A stretch of 64,000 bases of DNA from Cloeon dipterum (Eukaryota; Arthropoda; Insecta; Ephemeroptera; Baetidae): positions 41,499,681 through 41,563,680 of the forward strand of contig NC_088786.1 in the NCBI RefSeq assembly GCF_949628265.1, in the 5' to 3' direction. A program made the translations under genes and the position numbers. A model generated the notes under the pieces. That model was given only the letters and a program-made list of their open reading frames with translations, was not told where the DNA came from and made no database searches. This document shows positions 37,281 to 49,053 of the stretch, one piece after another; position 1 is the first letter of the stretch; each line of letters begins with the position of its first letter.

Positions 37281-37533
37281 GGTTTGAGTGACCAATCAGA
37301 GAAGGGAAGAGCGACTCCCTGATTGGCTGGCTTACCAGCTCTAAGCGACACAGCCAATGAGAGAGAGCCGATCGCTTCTCTGCTTGGTCACCGGCGTTCT
37401 CTTGGCTTTTTTTGAATGGTTAAGATCAAGAACCTCCTAGCAAGATTTGCTGAACTTAAGAGCCTGCGCGAGACTTCTTAGTTTTTAATTTGCGTCACAC
37501 AGCCAACGGAGAAGGACCTAAATCCCAAATATC
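37281..37533 (+). promoter_or_regulatory. CCAAT-rich promoter block before the 38.5-kb gene
   Basis: Plus-strand copy of the block at 48361-48616, with CCAAT or ATTGG boxes and the leader donor (AAATATC/GTGAGT at 37533-37534). The untranslated exon is followed by an intron reaching the conserved leader at 38245-38461. Confidence 0.6.
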
Positions 37534-38244
37534 GTGAGTAAATTTAAGCATTTTATAGCCTCTCCATTTCCAAACTGTTGTACCGCATATAAGCATTAAT
37601 TGTTGAAAATTAATTTTCCGTCTTATGTCGGTTCACCATTTTTCAAAGTAATTAAAGCGCTGAAGGCCAGGGCGAGATACGATTAGAAATATTATTTCCT
37701 AACGGTCAAATGTCAATCCAAGATGGCGGCCTTTCCAAATATCACAGAATTATGCGGATTGGGTGAAATATTGTTACTGCAATATGTCAGGATATTTATT
37801 ATTGTTAACGTTTTTTTTTAAATAGAAATTCACTGCTGCTTTCCTTGACAAATTAATTACTAAATTTTTGTCTTCTCGATCACTGGGCTTTATTGAAAGA
37901 AAGGAAAGAGGACCAAACTCACAATCAGAAGAGGTTCGATCTATCAAGGACAAAAATATTTTAGAGAATTTGAAGTATTTTGTTCATGAATCAAAATAGT
38001 AAAAATCCTAAAATTTCTGGACAGAACATTCATCCGTAAACACATTGGGAGAGTAGGAACTTTGTTCCTAGCCTGTTTTTACTGGATTGCGACCTTTTGT
38101 TCTTAACTTATGAAAATTTTCTAAATTTATTTCTGTGTCCTAATATTATGAAATATAAAATAATATACATCTTACTTGAAAATATCAAAAGCAACTGTAA
38201 AATATCTGTAATTTTAAATTGGAAAGCATCTCCATTGTAACTGT

Positions 38245-38461
38245 TTATTAAATAAATCAATTGCGTAAAGAGCTGAATATTTGACAGAAAAAAAATTGAA
38301 AAATGCGCTCGAGGGGCTACAAATGCCATGCACGACCGAGAATTAATCGTTCAAATTTTCACTACACTGTTCTCATTGTCGCAGTGAGGAAAATTCTCTT
38401 CTCAGATCAACACATTACAAGCGTTGCGATTACACTCTTCCTTGAAAGATTTTGTTCTTAG
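38245..38461 (+). promoter_or_regulatory. Conserved leader before the 38.5-kb gene
   Basis: Matches 5895-6163 and 48845-49053 (AAAGAGCTGAAT, CAGTGAGGAAAATTCT, ACAAGCGTTGCGATTAC) and runs into the ATG after a TTCTTAG acceptor-like end. Confidence 0.5.
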
Positions 38462-39652
38462 ATGGCTCGAAAAAAAGGAACACCGAGGAAGATCCCGAAT
38501 TCAACCTCAGGCACTGCTGACCGTCAAGAAGCCTCTCCTGGTTTTGGAGAATCGCAACCGCCGAAAAGATCAAGGATGGAGGATCGTGGAGATGAAATTG
38601 GTCACCCATCGACAAGTGCTTCACATTGTAAGATTTCATTTCATTCTTCATTTTACTATTTACTGAAATAAAATTTAATTTAGTGGAAAACGACTTGCCT
38701 GGAACTTCGCACGGTTCAAATCGACCCACGATTCAAGGTCAAGTTCCGCCGACCCAATATCTATCGCAAGATCAAGGTACAGGTAGTAAATTTCTTGAGC
38801 CAATGGCTGTTCAGCAGCTGCTCCAGCATTTACCACGTCACCCTCAAGCGCTGGTTCCATCAATTTTCTCTTCTCATATTCAGGTGTTTCAAAATTGGGC
38901 CGGAAATGGTTCAAATGAAGGAAGATTTACAATTTTTTTACGACAAAGGATAACAGAAATAAAATTGGCTTTAAAATGTATATAAAAAAACAAATAAGTT
39001 GCAATTCCTCTATTGAGGAGAATCTTAGACATCCTCCTTCAGCAAAGAAAGCGAGAACTTCATCTCTTACTTTAAAATCATGTCACACTTTCTTAGTGAC
39101 TAAAATAATTTTCAATATTTCGATTCCAAAATGGAAAGTGCGCGAAGAGTTTTAATTTCACCGTCCATTTAGATTTTAATTAATAATGACAAAAATTTAT
39201 ACTAATAATTTACATTTTTTATTAATATAGGCTATGTCGATCGTTAAAAATGTGTAAATATATTTTTGCAGGTGCGACAAGCATCCAGCAAACTCTTCCC
39301 CAGCCACTCCAGAATGATTCTGCACCAGCGCCTCTTTCGGCAGAAACAGGTGCCATGAATGGTAGATTTAATTTTTACTATTCACAAATTTTAAGAAATT
39401 GTATCAATGAGATGCGGTATTAAATTATGTTGATTGTGGATTATTTTTCCAGAGGATATTTCCTTGAAAAACCAGTCCGCTGACGGAGCACCAATTGCTG
39501 GAGACAGACCTAAGATCGAATTTTTCGTCGGAATGACATGCCCATCTATGTGCACAAGATTGTACACTCGTGGAATGCTTCTAACATTTTCTTCACGCGA
39601 TTCTTTTAAAAGGCATCTGAATAATTGTCATGGGGTTTACGATTGGTGCCTT

Positions 39653-41907
39653 CCCTGCAAGAAAAATGATGTCAGTGACGTGAAAATGACGAAAAATTTT
39701 GTATTTTCAAAAGGCTTTAAATTTTGATTTTGAACAACTAAAAACAAGTTTTGTTGGTTTTCCATTGAATTTTGAGCAAATTTGGAAAATTTCCTCATCC
39801 CTCCAATGACGTCACTGAGACATCACTGTGATATCACTCACGTCACGATTGCACTTCCGAAGAGACGAGGAATGAAAATGATGTCAAAATGATATCATAT
39901 TGACATACCCACGGTGACCAAACGTTTTAATATTTTTCCGTTGATATACCAAAGAAATCAATATAATATCTCTAAAATTTTCCAATTTTGGAAAAAATTT
40001 TAAAAATTTTTAAAAAAAATTTGTCATTTTTTCATACTTTTTTAAATTATATTATTGCAAATGGGGCATACAATTCAGGTGTGCAGGGTCACGATTCGAC
40101 GTGATGTCAAAGTGACGTCAAAGTGACGTCAAAGTGACGTCAAAGTGACGTCAAAGTGACGTCAAAGTGACGTCAAAGTGATATCAATATGACATGCTCA
40201 GCGTGATGATTTTTTGAAATTCTGGGGATGCACGTGATATCAATGTGACATCAATGTGATGTCCCAAAAGAATTTGAAACAAAAAAATTATGAAATTAAT
40301 TAATTAATTTAAATGTTAATGATCAGCAAAGATTTCAAATTTTTTTTGTTTCAAATTCTTTTGGGACATCACATTGATGTCACATTGATATCACGTGCAT
40401 CCCCAGAATTTCAAAAAATCATCACGCTGAGCATGTCATATTGATATCACTTTGACGTCACTTTGACGTCACTTTGACGTCACTTTGACATCACTTTGAC
40501 ATCACGTCGAATCGTGACCCTGCACACCTGAATTGTATGCCCCATTTGCAATAATATAATTTAAAAAAGTATGAAAAAATGACAAATTTTTTTTAAAAAT
40601 TTTAAAAATTTTTTCCAAAATTGGAAAATTTTAGAGATATTATATTGATTTCTTTGGTATATCAACGGAAAAATATTAAAACGTTTGGTCACCGTGGGTA
40701 TGTCAATATGATATCATTTTGACATCATTTTCATTCCTCGTCTCTTCGGAAGTGCAATCGTGACGTGAGTGATATCACAGTGATGTCACAGTGACGTCAT
40801 TGAAGGAATGGGAAATTTTCCAAATTTGCTCAAAATTCAATGGAAAACTAACAAAACTTGTTTTCAGTTGTTAAAATAAAAATCGTGACGTGAGTGATAT
40901 CACAATGATGTCACAGTGACGTCATTGAAGGAATGGGAAATTTTCCAAATTTGCTCAAAATTCAATGGAAAACCAACAAAACTTGTTTTTAGCTGTTCAA
41001 AATAAAAATTTAAAGCCTTTGGGAAATACAAAATTTTTCGTCATTTTCACGTCACTGACATCATTTTTCTTGCACTTAAGTGCAATTGTGACGCGAGTGA
41101 TATCAAAGTGATGTCACAGTGACGTCATTGCAGGGATGGAAAATTTAATGCTTGAATAAGGAAATCAGTATATATTTTTATTTTATAAAATGGAAAAAAC
41201 TCCATGTTTTCGATTGGTTGGAAAGGCAAATAATTTGCGATGGCTGGGAGATTAAGATTTTTAAAATAAAAGTGACAAGCGTGACGGGGCTACTTTTTCC
41301 GCTGATGCTCTTAACGGTGGAGATTCCTTACACTCAGAATTATATTGTATGCGATGTAAGTGACAATAAAATATAATTCATGTGCGTTTTCTTCGTTCCT
41401 AATCAAAAAATTAATTGAATTTTCCAGGAAAAAATATTACTGTGATGTCATATTGATATCACCCGGGTGACGTCAAATTGACGTCACTAAATGTCCGTCA
41501 CTATGGGATCATATTGACATCATTATGATATCACGACCAAAAAATTTTTCCCAGAAAATTATTTTTATTGCATTTTTAAAACTTGAGGTTGAAAATGCTA
41601 TTAAAATGATTTAAAGAAAATTTTCTGGGGAAAATTTTTTGGTCAAGATATCACCTCAAGTGACGTCAATATGACGTCATATTGACGTCACTCCAGGTTG
41701 GAGCTCGGAATACGGATCCAAAAACTGTCAGTTTTGAAAATGCTATTAAAATAATAGCATTTGGGAAAAATTTTTTGGTCGTGATATCATAATGATATCA
41801 ATATGATCCAATTGTGACGGACATTAAGTGACGTCAATATGACGTCACCCGGGTGATATCATGTGACATCAATATGACGTCACAGTGATATTTTTTTTCT
41901 TGCAGGG
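39653..41907. mobile_element. Foldback element with CRE-like repeats, inserted in a finger exon
   Basis: The left end reads CCCTGCAAGAAAAATGATGT. The right end is CTTGCAGGG preceded by T- and A-rich sequence, giving a terminal inverted repeat of about 14 bp. The empty site is seen in the paralogous exon near 31990 (GGTGCCTTGTACTT); here only one extra T is present after the element, so the target duplication is minimal or unclear. The interior is packed with TGACGTCA and TGATATCA palindromes and has no transposase frame. The right border, a T-run plus TTGCAG, looks like a splice acceptor. No matching donor was found at the left border. Confidence 0.75.
39660..41072. repeat. Giant imperfect inverted repeat (hairpin arms of about 0.6-0.7 kb)
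   Basis: The left arm 39660-40290 and right arm 40332-41072 are reverse complements around a 40-bp AT-rich loop centred near 40312. Both arms carry an array of the 11-bp unit GTGACGTCAAA (about 40096-40185 and 40440-40505). The right arm is longer because a 125-bp unit is tandemly duplicated (40757-40881, 40882-41006). Such a structure could form a long hairpin RNA or a cruciform. Confidence 0.85.
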
Positions 41908-42082
41908 TGTACTTAAGTGCAACATGTTGTTTCAAACGACTAAAAGAGGAAAAGAATCGGAGAATGAGCACTGTGCCAGTGTCCATAAAGGTAAAGTTAA
42001 GTGTAGAAGATGTTCAAAACTAGAACTGAAAAATATGGGTTTGCTGAGAGCTCACTTTTCCGAAGCTCACAAATCGCAGTAA

Positions 42083-42800
42083 AGGGTATTTCTTCTTGAT
42101 ATTAACTTTGCATGTAATGTAGACCCTACTGCAAAAAATATTCGATAATAAAAACACCTTTAATCAGCAAAACGATTGATTTTTATTATTTTTCTAAATT
42201 TGAACTAAGAACTACCTATTTGAAATTAACCTGTGTACAACTTTGATATTAGTTATAAGATTGTACACAATTATTGTAGTTTGGAATTCCGCCCTAGTTT
42301 TTGTCCGGAATGGGACGCAGAAAATCAAAATTGGCGAGAGTGGAACTGCCCTAATATGTATCCATAACTAATATTTAAGCTTTATAAAACTATGCTGGCT
42401 CGAACCAACAGGTGGCGTATATTATATCCTCAACTAAGTTACATTAATACAAATCACAATGAAATTTTACATCGAATTTTCTGGTTTCTTTCGAGATGGG
42501 CTACCCGTTTAATTTAAATAATAAAAACCCTTTTTCGTAATGGACCACGCATTCGACGAAACACTTTGCACGTAGTTCACTCCTTCATTTCCATGCGCTC
42601 AACTTGCTGGATGATAAACTATAATCCCTTGCGAGGTCAATGTTTATATACAAAACAAAGAAAGCAAAAAACTTAAAAATAGAACAATTGTTTTCAATTG
42701 AGAACGGGGGAAAAGGTTGAAATACAAAACCGATAAAAGTTGTTACATTAAATCATATGAACAGTTTGAAGTCTTGAAACACTCACCTTTCAAGATCATT
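42083..42800. other. 3' flank; small inverted repeat
   Basis: The first 130 bp match the 3' flank of 31813 (31680-31810) in inverse orientation. A short imperfect inverted repeat of an ATATTAGTTAT-type sequence borders 42245-42385 and may be a tiny decayed element. No exon recognised. Confidence 0.35.
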
Positions 42801-43512
42801 TAAAGAGAAGATGAGCAAAAGACGACTCAAGGTAATTCTTGTGAATTTAAGGAAATGAATAAACGTAGGTTAATTTAATTGAACTGAAATAGGAGGTTCT
42901 GATAGCAGCGGAGTCCAAAGTTTGAAGAGGAAAAGAGCGCAGGATCCGCAAGAAGCCAAATCTGACTCAGACTTGAAGAAGAAAGGAGATAAACAGACCA
43001 AGACCAAACGCCACAGTGGTTATTGTGCAGCAAAAAAATGCAACAAAGAGGTTGATAACATTTATGATCACCAATTGAAGAAAGATCATGTCAGGCTGCA
43101 AAAATGCTCTATTCATGGATGCAGGAAATTTTACCCCTCATGGGAGGAAAGGCGCGAGCACGAGCGCAACGAACATCGAGAAAGGATGAAATTTCGCTGT
43201 CCACATTGCCATCAATCCTATGGCCAAAAAGGAAATTCGCAATCACACATTAAAACGAGACATTTTTGTTTGCCGAGCAAATTAGTACGAAAATTATATA
43301 AATGTCCGCACTGCAATGATTTCTGCTCAGTAGATAAATCTAGGGTAAAAACACACATCGATGCCAAGAAACACAGGAATGAGGAAAGGGGCGTTCCACC
43401 TCGAGAGATATTCTACTGCCCAGAATGTGGCTTCTCCTCAACTGAAAAACTGGATGTTGAAAATCACATTGAAACACATCCTCTTCTTGAGTATATCGAT
43501 GGTGATGAATAG
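42801..43512 (+). pseudogene. Orphan type I zinc-finger terminal exons
   Basis: A partial exon ending DEQKTTQ at 42831 is followed by the full terminal exon 42893-43512, which reads GSDSSGVQSLKRKRAQD and then five C2H2 fingers (CAAKKC, CSIHGC, CPHC, CPHC, CPEC) with no stop until the acidic tail. No start codon module or promoter block lies upstream before the interrupted gene at 38.5 kb. It is either a 5'-truncated copy or an alternative last exon of that gene. The finger frame is intact, which argues for recent use. Confidence 0.6.
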
Positions 43513-44432
43513 GAATGACATTAGATTTTCAATGAGAGCAATTTGTCATCAAAATCGTCTGATCATCTTTGGCCAATAGAAAAATATGAAAAACAAACTT
43601 AGAAATAAAATTTAGGATTGCATTGAAATATTGCGTTTTTATGTGTCCTAAAATGCTTCATATATTTATGGAAAATAGAGCAGAAATTCGAATATGCAAT
43701 AATTTCATCTTTATTTGATATTTCAACATACATTTTTAATTAAAAGCTTGAATAGTACGTTATGACATATGTGCACAATTGGAAGAAATTGTCTATTTAA
43801 AATTAAACATTTTTAATATTTAATTTTTATTGTTCCTTGAACACAGAAGAGTTGACCTTTATTTTGCTAAGGGCTCATTTAATCCAGTTCTGTCCTGCCC
43901 TAATCTGCACCAATACTTGTACATTCGCAAATTTATTCTGTTTGAGAACATGAACAAATTCTTGTCTCGCACCAACAAATGTTCCCATTATAGATTAAGT
44001 AAGTCAACAAAAATACGACCTTCGCACCAAAGTAACGATTAATTTTAATTCAAATTAAAACGATGCATTCTCCATGCATCATGTATTTCAAATTACAAAA
44101 AAAACGGATGAAAAAACTGAGCAGAACGATTAAATTCAGCAGCACCATTTTGGATTCCAAAAGTGCGACTCTCATTGAATCAAGACGTCGTGGTCATTGC
44201 GCATCAGTCATTCTTAGATTTTGTCATTTAATTCATAACAACAAATTGAAAAAATGCATAATATATAAGAAATAAAAAATATTAGTCATTCAAATCTCTG
44301 CAAGAAATCGTTATTTGTGTGAGTGTCTTTTAAGATTGATTTTTTTATTTTTCCGAGTTCTTTTAACATCTGAAAGTTTGTAACTGGAGCGAAATCTGCT
44401 TTGTATATTTGCTATATGTATTTGAAACAATT
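43513..44432. other. Intergenic
   Basis: 43520-43900 matches 27320-27680 in inverse orientation (3' flank of a related gene). The remainder is AT-rich without exon signals. Confidence 0.4.
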
Positions 44433-44593
44433 TTACCCGCCACTGACCGTTGACAAAAATTGCTTCTCCAACTAACCCGCCACCTGGCTTTCGCGCCTCG
44501 AGTTAACCGTATGAACCTTCAGTATTCTGAGTGAAGCTACGAAAATCAGGTGTTTTTTTAGAGGGAACTCTCTGATTGTGACCGATAGAATAG
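44433..44593 (+). promoter_or_regulatory. Promoter/leader block of Gln-rich zinc-finger genes, copy 1
   Basis: About 160 bp conserved with 52366-52522 and 61464-61626. It begins TACCCGCCACTGACCGTTGA, contains GCTACGAAAATCAGGTG and AGAGGGAACT, and ends with a GTGAGGC donor. Each copy lies 320-340 bp before the start codon exon of one gene of this subtype. Confidence 0.6.
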
Positions 44594-44933
44594 GTGAGGC
44601 TAAAATATGCAGATTTATTTAAATTTAAAAGGCTTTAACTGTAAAATCATCTGATTAGTAACCGATATTCTAATTTTAAAAAAAAATATGTTCAAAATTA
44701 AAAATCTGTGATAATTTTTCACTCAGATTTCATCTTTTAAAACGATTAATTTCCAAAGGATTAAAAACTGGATATATGACTGATTTTAATACCAATTTAT
44801 CTTGTTTTTATAAATCAAACAAGAAAATGAACAGACTTTTTATGACCTGATAAATCAAAACGTAGCATTAAAAATGAGAAACTGTTTCAAAATTGTAGCT
44901 TATGAGTTTAGCGGGCGTCAAAGAGTGAAATTG

Positions 44934-47525
44934 ATGGAGGACATTTGCAGAAACCCTTTACATGCGGGTGGAAATTCCTGTTCACATTGCTTATACCTTG
45001 AAGCATGGTAATTCTCTCTTTTGTTCATTTTTGACTGTTATTGAATCGAATTTGTTTGCAGGAATGCCATTAACCGGCCACCAATCAATTCTGGTACAGA
45101 TTATCTTAAATTTAGTTAAATGGCTAGCAGAATAAGTTTTATTTCAGCTGAGCAGCATCATGCGATGCCTTATTTCAATCAAATGCAAGAAGAGTTTGCA
45201 CCAATCAATAATTCTTGGGTTCCACCTCAATTTGGTTTCCAATCAACCGAAGTAAACAGACAGCCTGCTTATACCTTGCAAGCGCAGCAAAACCAAATAG
45301 GCATGTATATTCATAGCCCGCTCTTTCCTGTAAATATTTTATGCGTGTGGAATTAATGCGATTTCAGCTTCCTATAGTCATTCTGCGAATACAAACCATG
45401 ACAATGCAAAACCAAAATCAATATTATGGTAAATGTTTTTTCCAAAATTATTGTTATTTAAAGGGGAATTTAGGTCATATCCAATTCACCTGCTCTCCTT
45501 TTAAAATCAGTAAAAATACACGAATTAATCTAAATTATAAAATTCAGCGGGGGCACAGATTCGTGCGACGCGCAGATATGGCGTCTGGTGGAGTGTGGCG
45601 CAAAAAACGCGAAAAGAAGAAAGTTTTGGTCATTGTTCTGCCGTATAATTTTCATTAGTCGTACTAATTGTCTTTTGGGTCGTAAAATCAAAATATTGAC
45701 TCTTGACACTCGTACGGCAATCCAAAAAGAGCTTTTTGTTTCCCACGTTTAGACGCCATCTTGGATCTGCGCAGTGCGAACCAATTTTATCGCCCATCTG
45801 GACCCCGATGATAACATTCTTGCTATAATTTGATACAAAATGAACAGCTCAATAAAAGACCACTTTTTAGAACCTTTAGTCATGTAAATATTAATATTTC
45901 TAAAAACAGAAGTGGCCAATTACATGCCTGGAACTGCGCCCGGAGTATATCGACCCGAACAGAGACGCCAAGACCAACTGGTCAATCCAGCCCTGCCGAT
46001 GTTTACCGCTTCGGGAGGACACGTGGACTTCCAGGCGATTGGAGCAAATCATAACGAAAATCAAAGTGCTTCCAATCCTACCAATCACCAAGTTGGAACG
46101 AATCAAAATCATCTATTCTCTCCTCAGGTTGCGAGCGGTAAACAGAAAAATAAATCGGAACAATAAAAAGTATTCTAAAATTTGTGAATTTCAAAATCGT
46201 TTTCAGTGACTCCTGCAGCTGAGACTGCCAGATCTTCCGAAAAGTCTCCTGAGCAAGGTACAATTCATATCAAGTGCTGTCCAAAATTGTACATTCATTA
46301 TTATTGTAACTTGCTCTGAAATATTGTTAACTTCTACAGTTAGTTACGTTTGGAGGAATTTCACTATTATAATTCTCATTTTTTTGCAATAACAGTTCGA
46401 AGAAGACCAATGGGATTCAACGAGGTTACAACTGACTTTTCAAAGACTCAAGGTCAAGATGGATGTATGGCTCAAGGATTTGGGAATAGTTCTGGATACG
46501 AACCCTCACCAAAAATACCAAGGATTGATTATCAAGAAGAAAAAATTCTTGACCCATCAACAAGTACTGCTCCTTGTAAGAAGAACATTCATTCTCATAA
46601 TTTCTGTTAACTAAATAATTTGGTTAAAAGTGTCTTATAACCTGCCTGGACCTTCAACCGGTTCGAATCAATTCCCGATTGAATGTCTTCTTCAACTGAC
46701 TCAAAATTCATTTCCAAGAGCAGGAAGCATCCAGCAAATGCTTCTGCAGAAGCCGCTCCAGCAGGTTCCATCAACTTCCTCGCATAATTTGGCTGGAAAC
46801 GCTGGCGATGAAGGTAAAATTAAAATTTAATATTTTCTGAAATTTTTTTAAGTCTAGGAGGATCAAGGTAATTTTATTGATTTTTTTTTATTTATTTGAA
46901 TTGAACTGAAGAAGGAGGTTCTAAAGGTAGCAGCGGAGTCCAAAGCTTGAATAGGAAAAGGGCACAAGATCCGCAAGAAGCCAAATCTGACTCAAATTTG
47001 AAGAAAGGAGAAAAACAGACCAACTACCACAGCAGTGGTTATTGTGCAGCAAAAAAATGCAACAAAAAAGTTAGTAACATGCGTGAGCACCAATTTAAAA
47101 GAAAACATCCCAGGCTGCAAAAATGCTCAATGAAAGGATGTAGGTATTTTTACCCCTCAAGGGAGGAAAGGCGCGAGCACGAACTCAAAAAACATCGAGA
47201 AAGGAAGAAATTTCGCTGTGCACATTGTCATTACTCCACAGAGAACAAACCCCATTTAAAAAGCCACATCAAAAAGCATTTTCGTGCCCCAATTTGTTCA
47301 GTTCAAAAAACACATGCATGTCCGCATTGCGATTTCTTCTCAGTAAAAATTTGTAATGTGAAAACACACATGGATACCAAGAAACATAGAAATGAGGAGA
47401 GGGGCGTTCCAACTCGAGAGAAATTCTGCTGCTCAAAATGTGAGTTTTCTTCATTCGAAATAACAGATGTCACGAATCACATTGAAACACATCATCCTCT
47501 TGAGTATCTGGACGATGATGATTAA
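44934..47525 (+). CDS. Gln-rich modular zinc-finger protein, type I fingers
   Basis: Exons: 44934-45007, 45062-45093, 45148-45300, 45368-45428, 45910-46137, 46207-46257, 46396-46575, 46631-46813 and 46912-47525. The 45368 exon is 61 bp, not a multiple of three, because of an indel relative to its copies at 53303 and 62379. If it is skipped the rest reads through, about 504 residues. The N-terminal exon is a shortened zinc-ribbon-like module (MEDICRNPLHAGGNSCSHC) lacking the first CxxC pair. Then come Gln/Pro-rich exons, an RPEQRRQDQ exon, a PKIPRIDYQ patch and five C2H2 fingers (CAAKKC, CSMKGC, CAHC, CPHC, CSKC). The intron at 45301 starts with GC. A nuclear regulatory role is inferred. Confidence 0.75.
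45540..45810. mobile_element. Possible small inverted-repeat element in an intron
   Basis: The left end (TTCGTGCGACGCGCAGATAT then GGCGTCT) and right end (AGACGCCATCTTGGATCTGC then GCAGTGCGAACC) are imperfect inverse copies. The right half recurs at 62497-62600 in an intron of a related gene (ACACTCGTACGGCAA, GCGCAGTGCGAACCAATTTT). It has no coding capacity. No target duplication was resolved. Confidence 0.45.
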
Positions 47526-48268
47526 GATTGTCCTTGGATCTTCAAGGATATCTGAGCAGCTGATCTTTTCATCCAAATTTACTTTTCTCTATGATGATCA
47601 TGGCTTTCACCAATATTTGAGAGTGATATAAAAAACTAAAATAAAAATTTGCTGAGATGAAGCGGAAAACATGTTTTATTTGAATCGGCCGGAAGACCCG
47701 GAAAACATCGACTTTAAACACTCAATTCGAAATATCTCGAAAACGAAAAAAAAGTGTCACCAATTTTTTATATATTATATGTTTTTACCATGGATATGAG
47801 GCTAATTAGAATTTACAAAATTTTTGTACTTGCGGGTATGCGGAATTTTTTTGGAAAGTTTGACCCCAAGTTACTGACCTTGACCTTTGACCTACGAAGT
47901 TGGTCATCGTAGGAAAGTTGTTGGGCATTAAGCGTAGATCATTTCGGGAATTAAATTATTTTGTGTTTACCACTATAACAGAGTCCAAGTAACAAATCGC
48001 CAATCGCCGTTTTGAAAACATCGCCTTTTCAAAAATCTCAAATTTTGAACCCTTGTAAAATGGGAAATGTTTTTAATTTAGATCCAATATTTTAGATTTA
48101 AACTTAAGTCTCCTAGGGCAACAACTCCGCCGAATTTCATCAAGATCTGAAGACCACTTGCCAAAGAATGGTTCATTCTATTTGGATCCTTAACAAATAT
48201 TTTTCGCTACATTTTTGGTTTTATTCTAATTAAGCCATTCCTTTATTGGCAAATAAGTGAAGCACAGG
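47526..48268. other. Intergenic
   Basis: AT-rich. A 250-bp part (47740-47990) with GACCTTGACCTTTGACCTAC has the look of an old repeat, but no second copy lies in the window. Confidence 0.35.
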
Positions 48269-48349
48269 CTAAATAAACCCGTGTTTGTTCTTGTGCACTT
48301 TCTCGTCGTGCTCGGCCTTTTCCACCGCGCTTTATTTAAAGTACGGTAG
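48269..48349 (-). pseudogene. Relic of a type III finger exon tail
   Basis: Minus-strand read EKAEHDEKVHKNKHGFI and stop (48271-48269), clearly the end of the type III exon as at 60526 (HDEKVHKNHHGFI). Only the last 25 codons survive. It stands back to back with the promoter block that starts at 48361. Confidence 0.7.
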
Positions 48350-48360
48350 GTACCACAAGA

Positions 48361-48616
48361 ACATTGCCGACCAATCAGAGAAGGGATGAGCAACTCCCTG
48401 ATTGGCTGGCTTACCAGCTCAGAGTGACACCGCCAGTAAGGGAGTCTCTCGTCTCTTCTTTGATTGGTTGCCTGAATTCTCGTGGCACTTTTTGATTGGT
48501 TCAGATCAAAAACCTCCTAGCGATAAGTTTTCCTGAACTGAGGAGCCTGCACGACAGCTCTTAGCTTTCGATTCACGCCACACAGCTGACGGAGAAGGAC
48601 CGAAATCCCAAATATC
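48361..48616 (+). promoter_or_regulatory. CCAAT-rich promoter block of the 49-kb gene
   Basis: Contains CCAAT (ACCAATCAG) and three inverted CCAAT boxes (CTGATTGGCT, TGATTGGTTG, TGATTGGTTC). It ends in the leader exon CCGAAATCCCAAATATC with a GTGAGT donor at 48617. NF-Y binding is the usual reading of clustered CCAAT boxes but is inferred here. Confidence 0.65.
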
Positions 48617-48844
48617 GTGAGTAAATTTAAGCGTCTTATAGCCTTATCTCATTTTCCAAGCTGTTAATTATACCTAATAACCTTAATTGTAAAATCATTT
48701 TAATTAAAATCAATCTCAGGTGAATGGCATTTTCAAACTTTACAAACTTACGAAAGCACAAGGGGCCAGGGGCAAGATACAATTTGAAATAATATTTCCT
48801 AACGGTCAAATGTCAAATCCAATATGGTGGTTTTTATTTTAACA

Positions 48845-49053
48845 ATTAATTGCGTGAAGAGCTGAATCTTTCAAAAAAGAATAAAATAAAAAATTGAAAA
48901 ATGCGCTTTGATGGGCTGGAAATGGTCGATGATTGAGAGTCTTTCTAATTTTCGCTACTTTTCTCACTGTGTGGCAGTGAGGAAAATTGTCTTTCTAAAA
49001 TCAACACAAGCGTTGCGGTCACACACATCCTTGGAAGATTTATTCTTGAGATA
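48845..49053 (+). promoter_or_regulatory. Conserved leader before the 49-kb gene
   Basis: Third copy of the leader seen at 5895-6163 and 38245-38461 (GCGTGAAGAGCTGAAT, ATGCGCTTTGATGGGCTGG, CAACACAAGCGTTGCG). Confidence 0.5.

Larger units (their letters stand above)
38462..42082 (+). pseudogene. Modular zinc-finger gene (type II), interrupted
   Basis: Exon 1 (38462-38627) fuses the N-terminal module MARKKGTPRKIP with the PPKRSRMED module by loss of the part between. Exon 2 starts at 38684. Its expected donor at 38921 reads GA instead of GT. Exon 3 is 39272-39361. The finger exon begins at 39453 (EDISLKNQSADG, GMTCPSMCTR) but is split at 39652 by a 2.25-kb element. Its second half resumes at 41908 and ends with the intact finger CRRCSKLE and HFSEAH at 42082. 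Two independent lesions make a full product unlikely. The parts otherwise align well with 34379-31813. Confidence 0.75.

Noticed and set aside
41152..41376. 74-codon frame in the foldback element, a possible transposase remnant
   Set aside because: No transposase motif or similarity visible; the flanks are motif repeats.
39700..41900. CRISPR-like direct repeats (11-bp units)
   Set aside because: Contiguous palindromic repeats without spacers in a eukaryotic foldback element.
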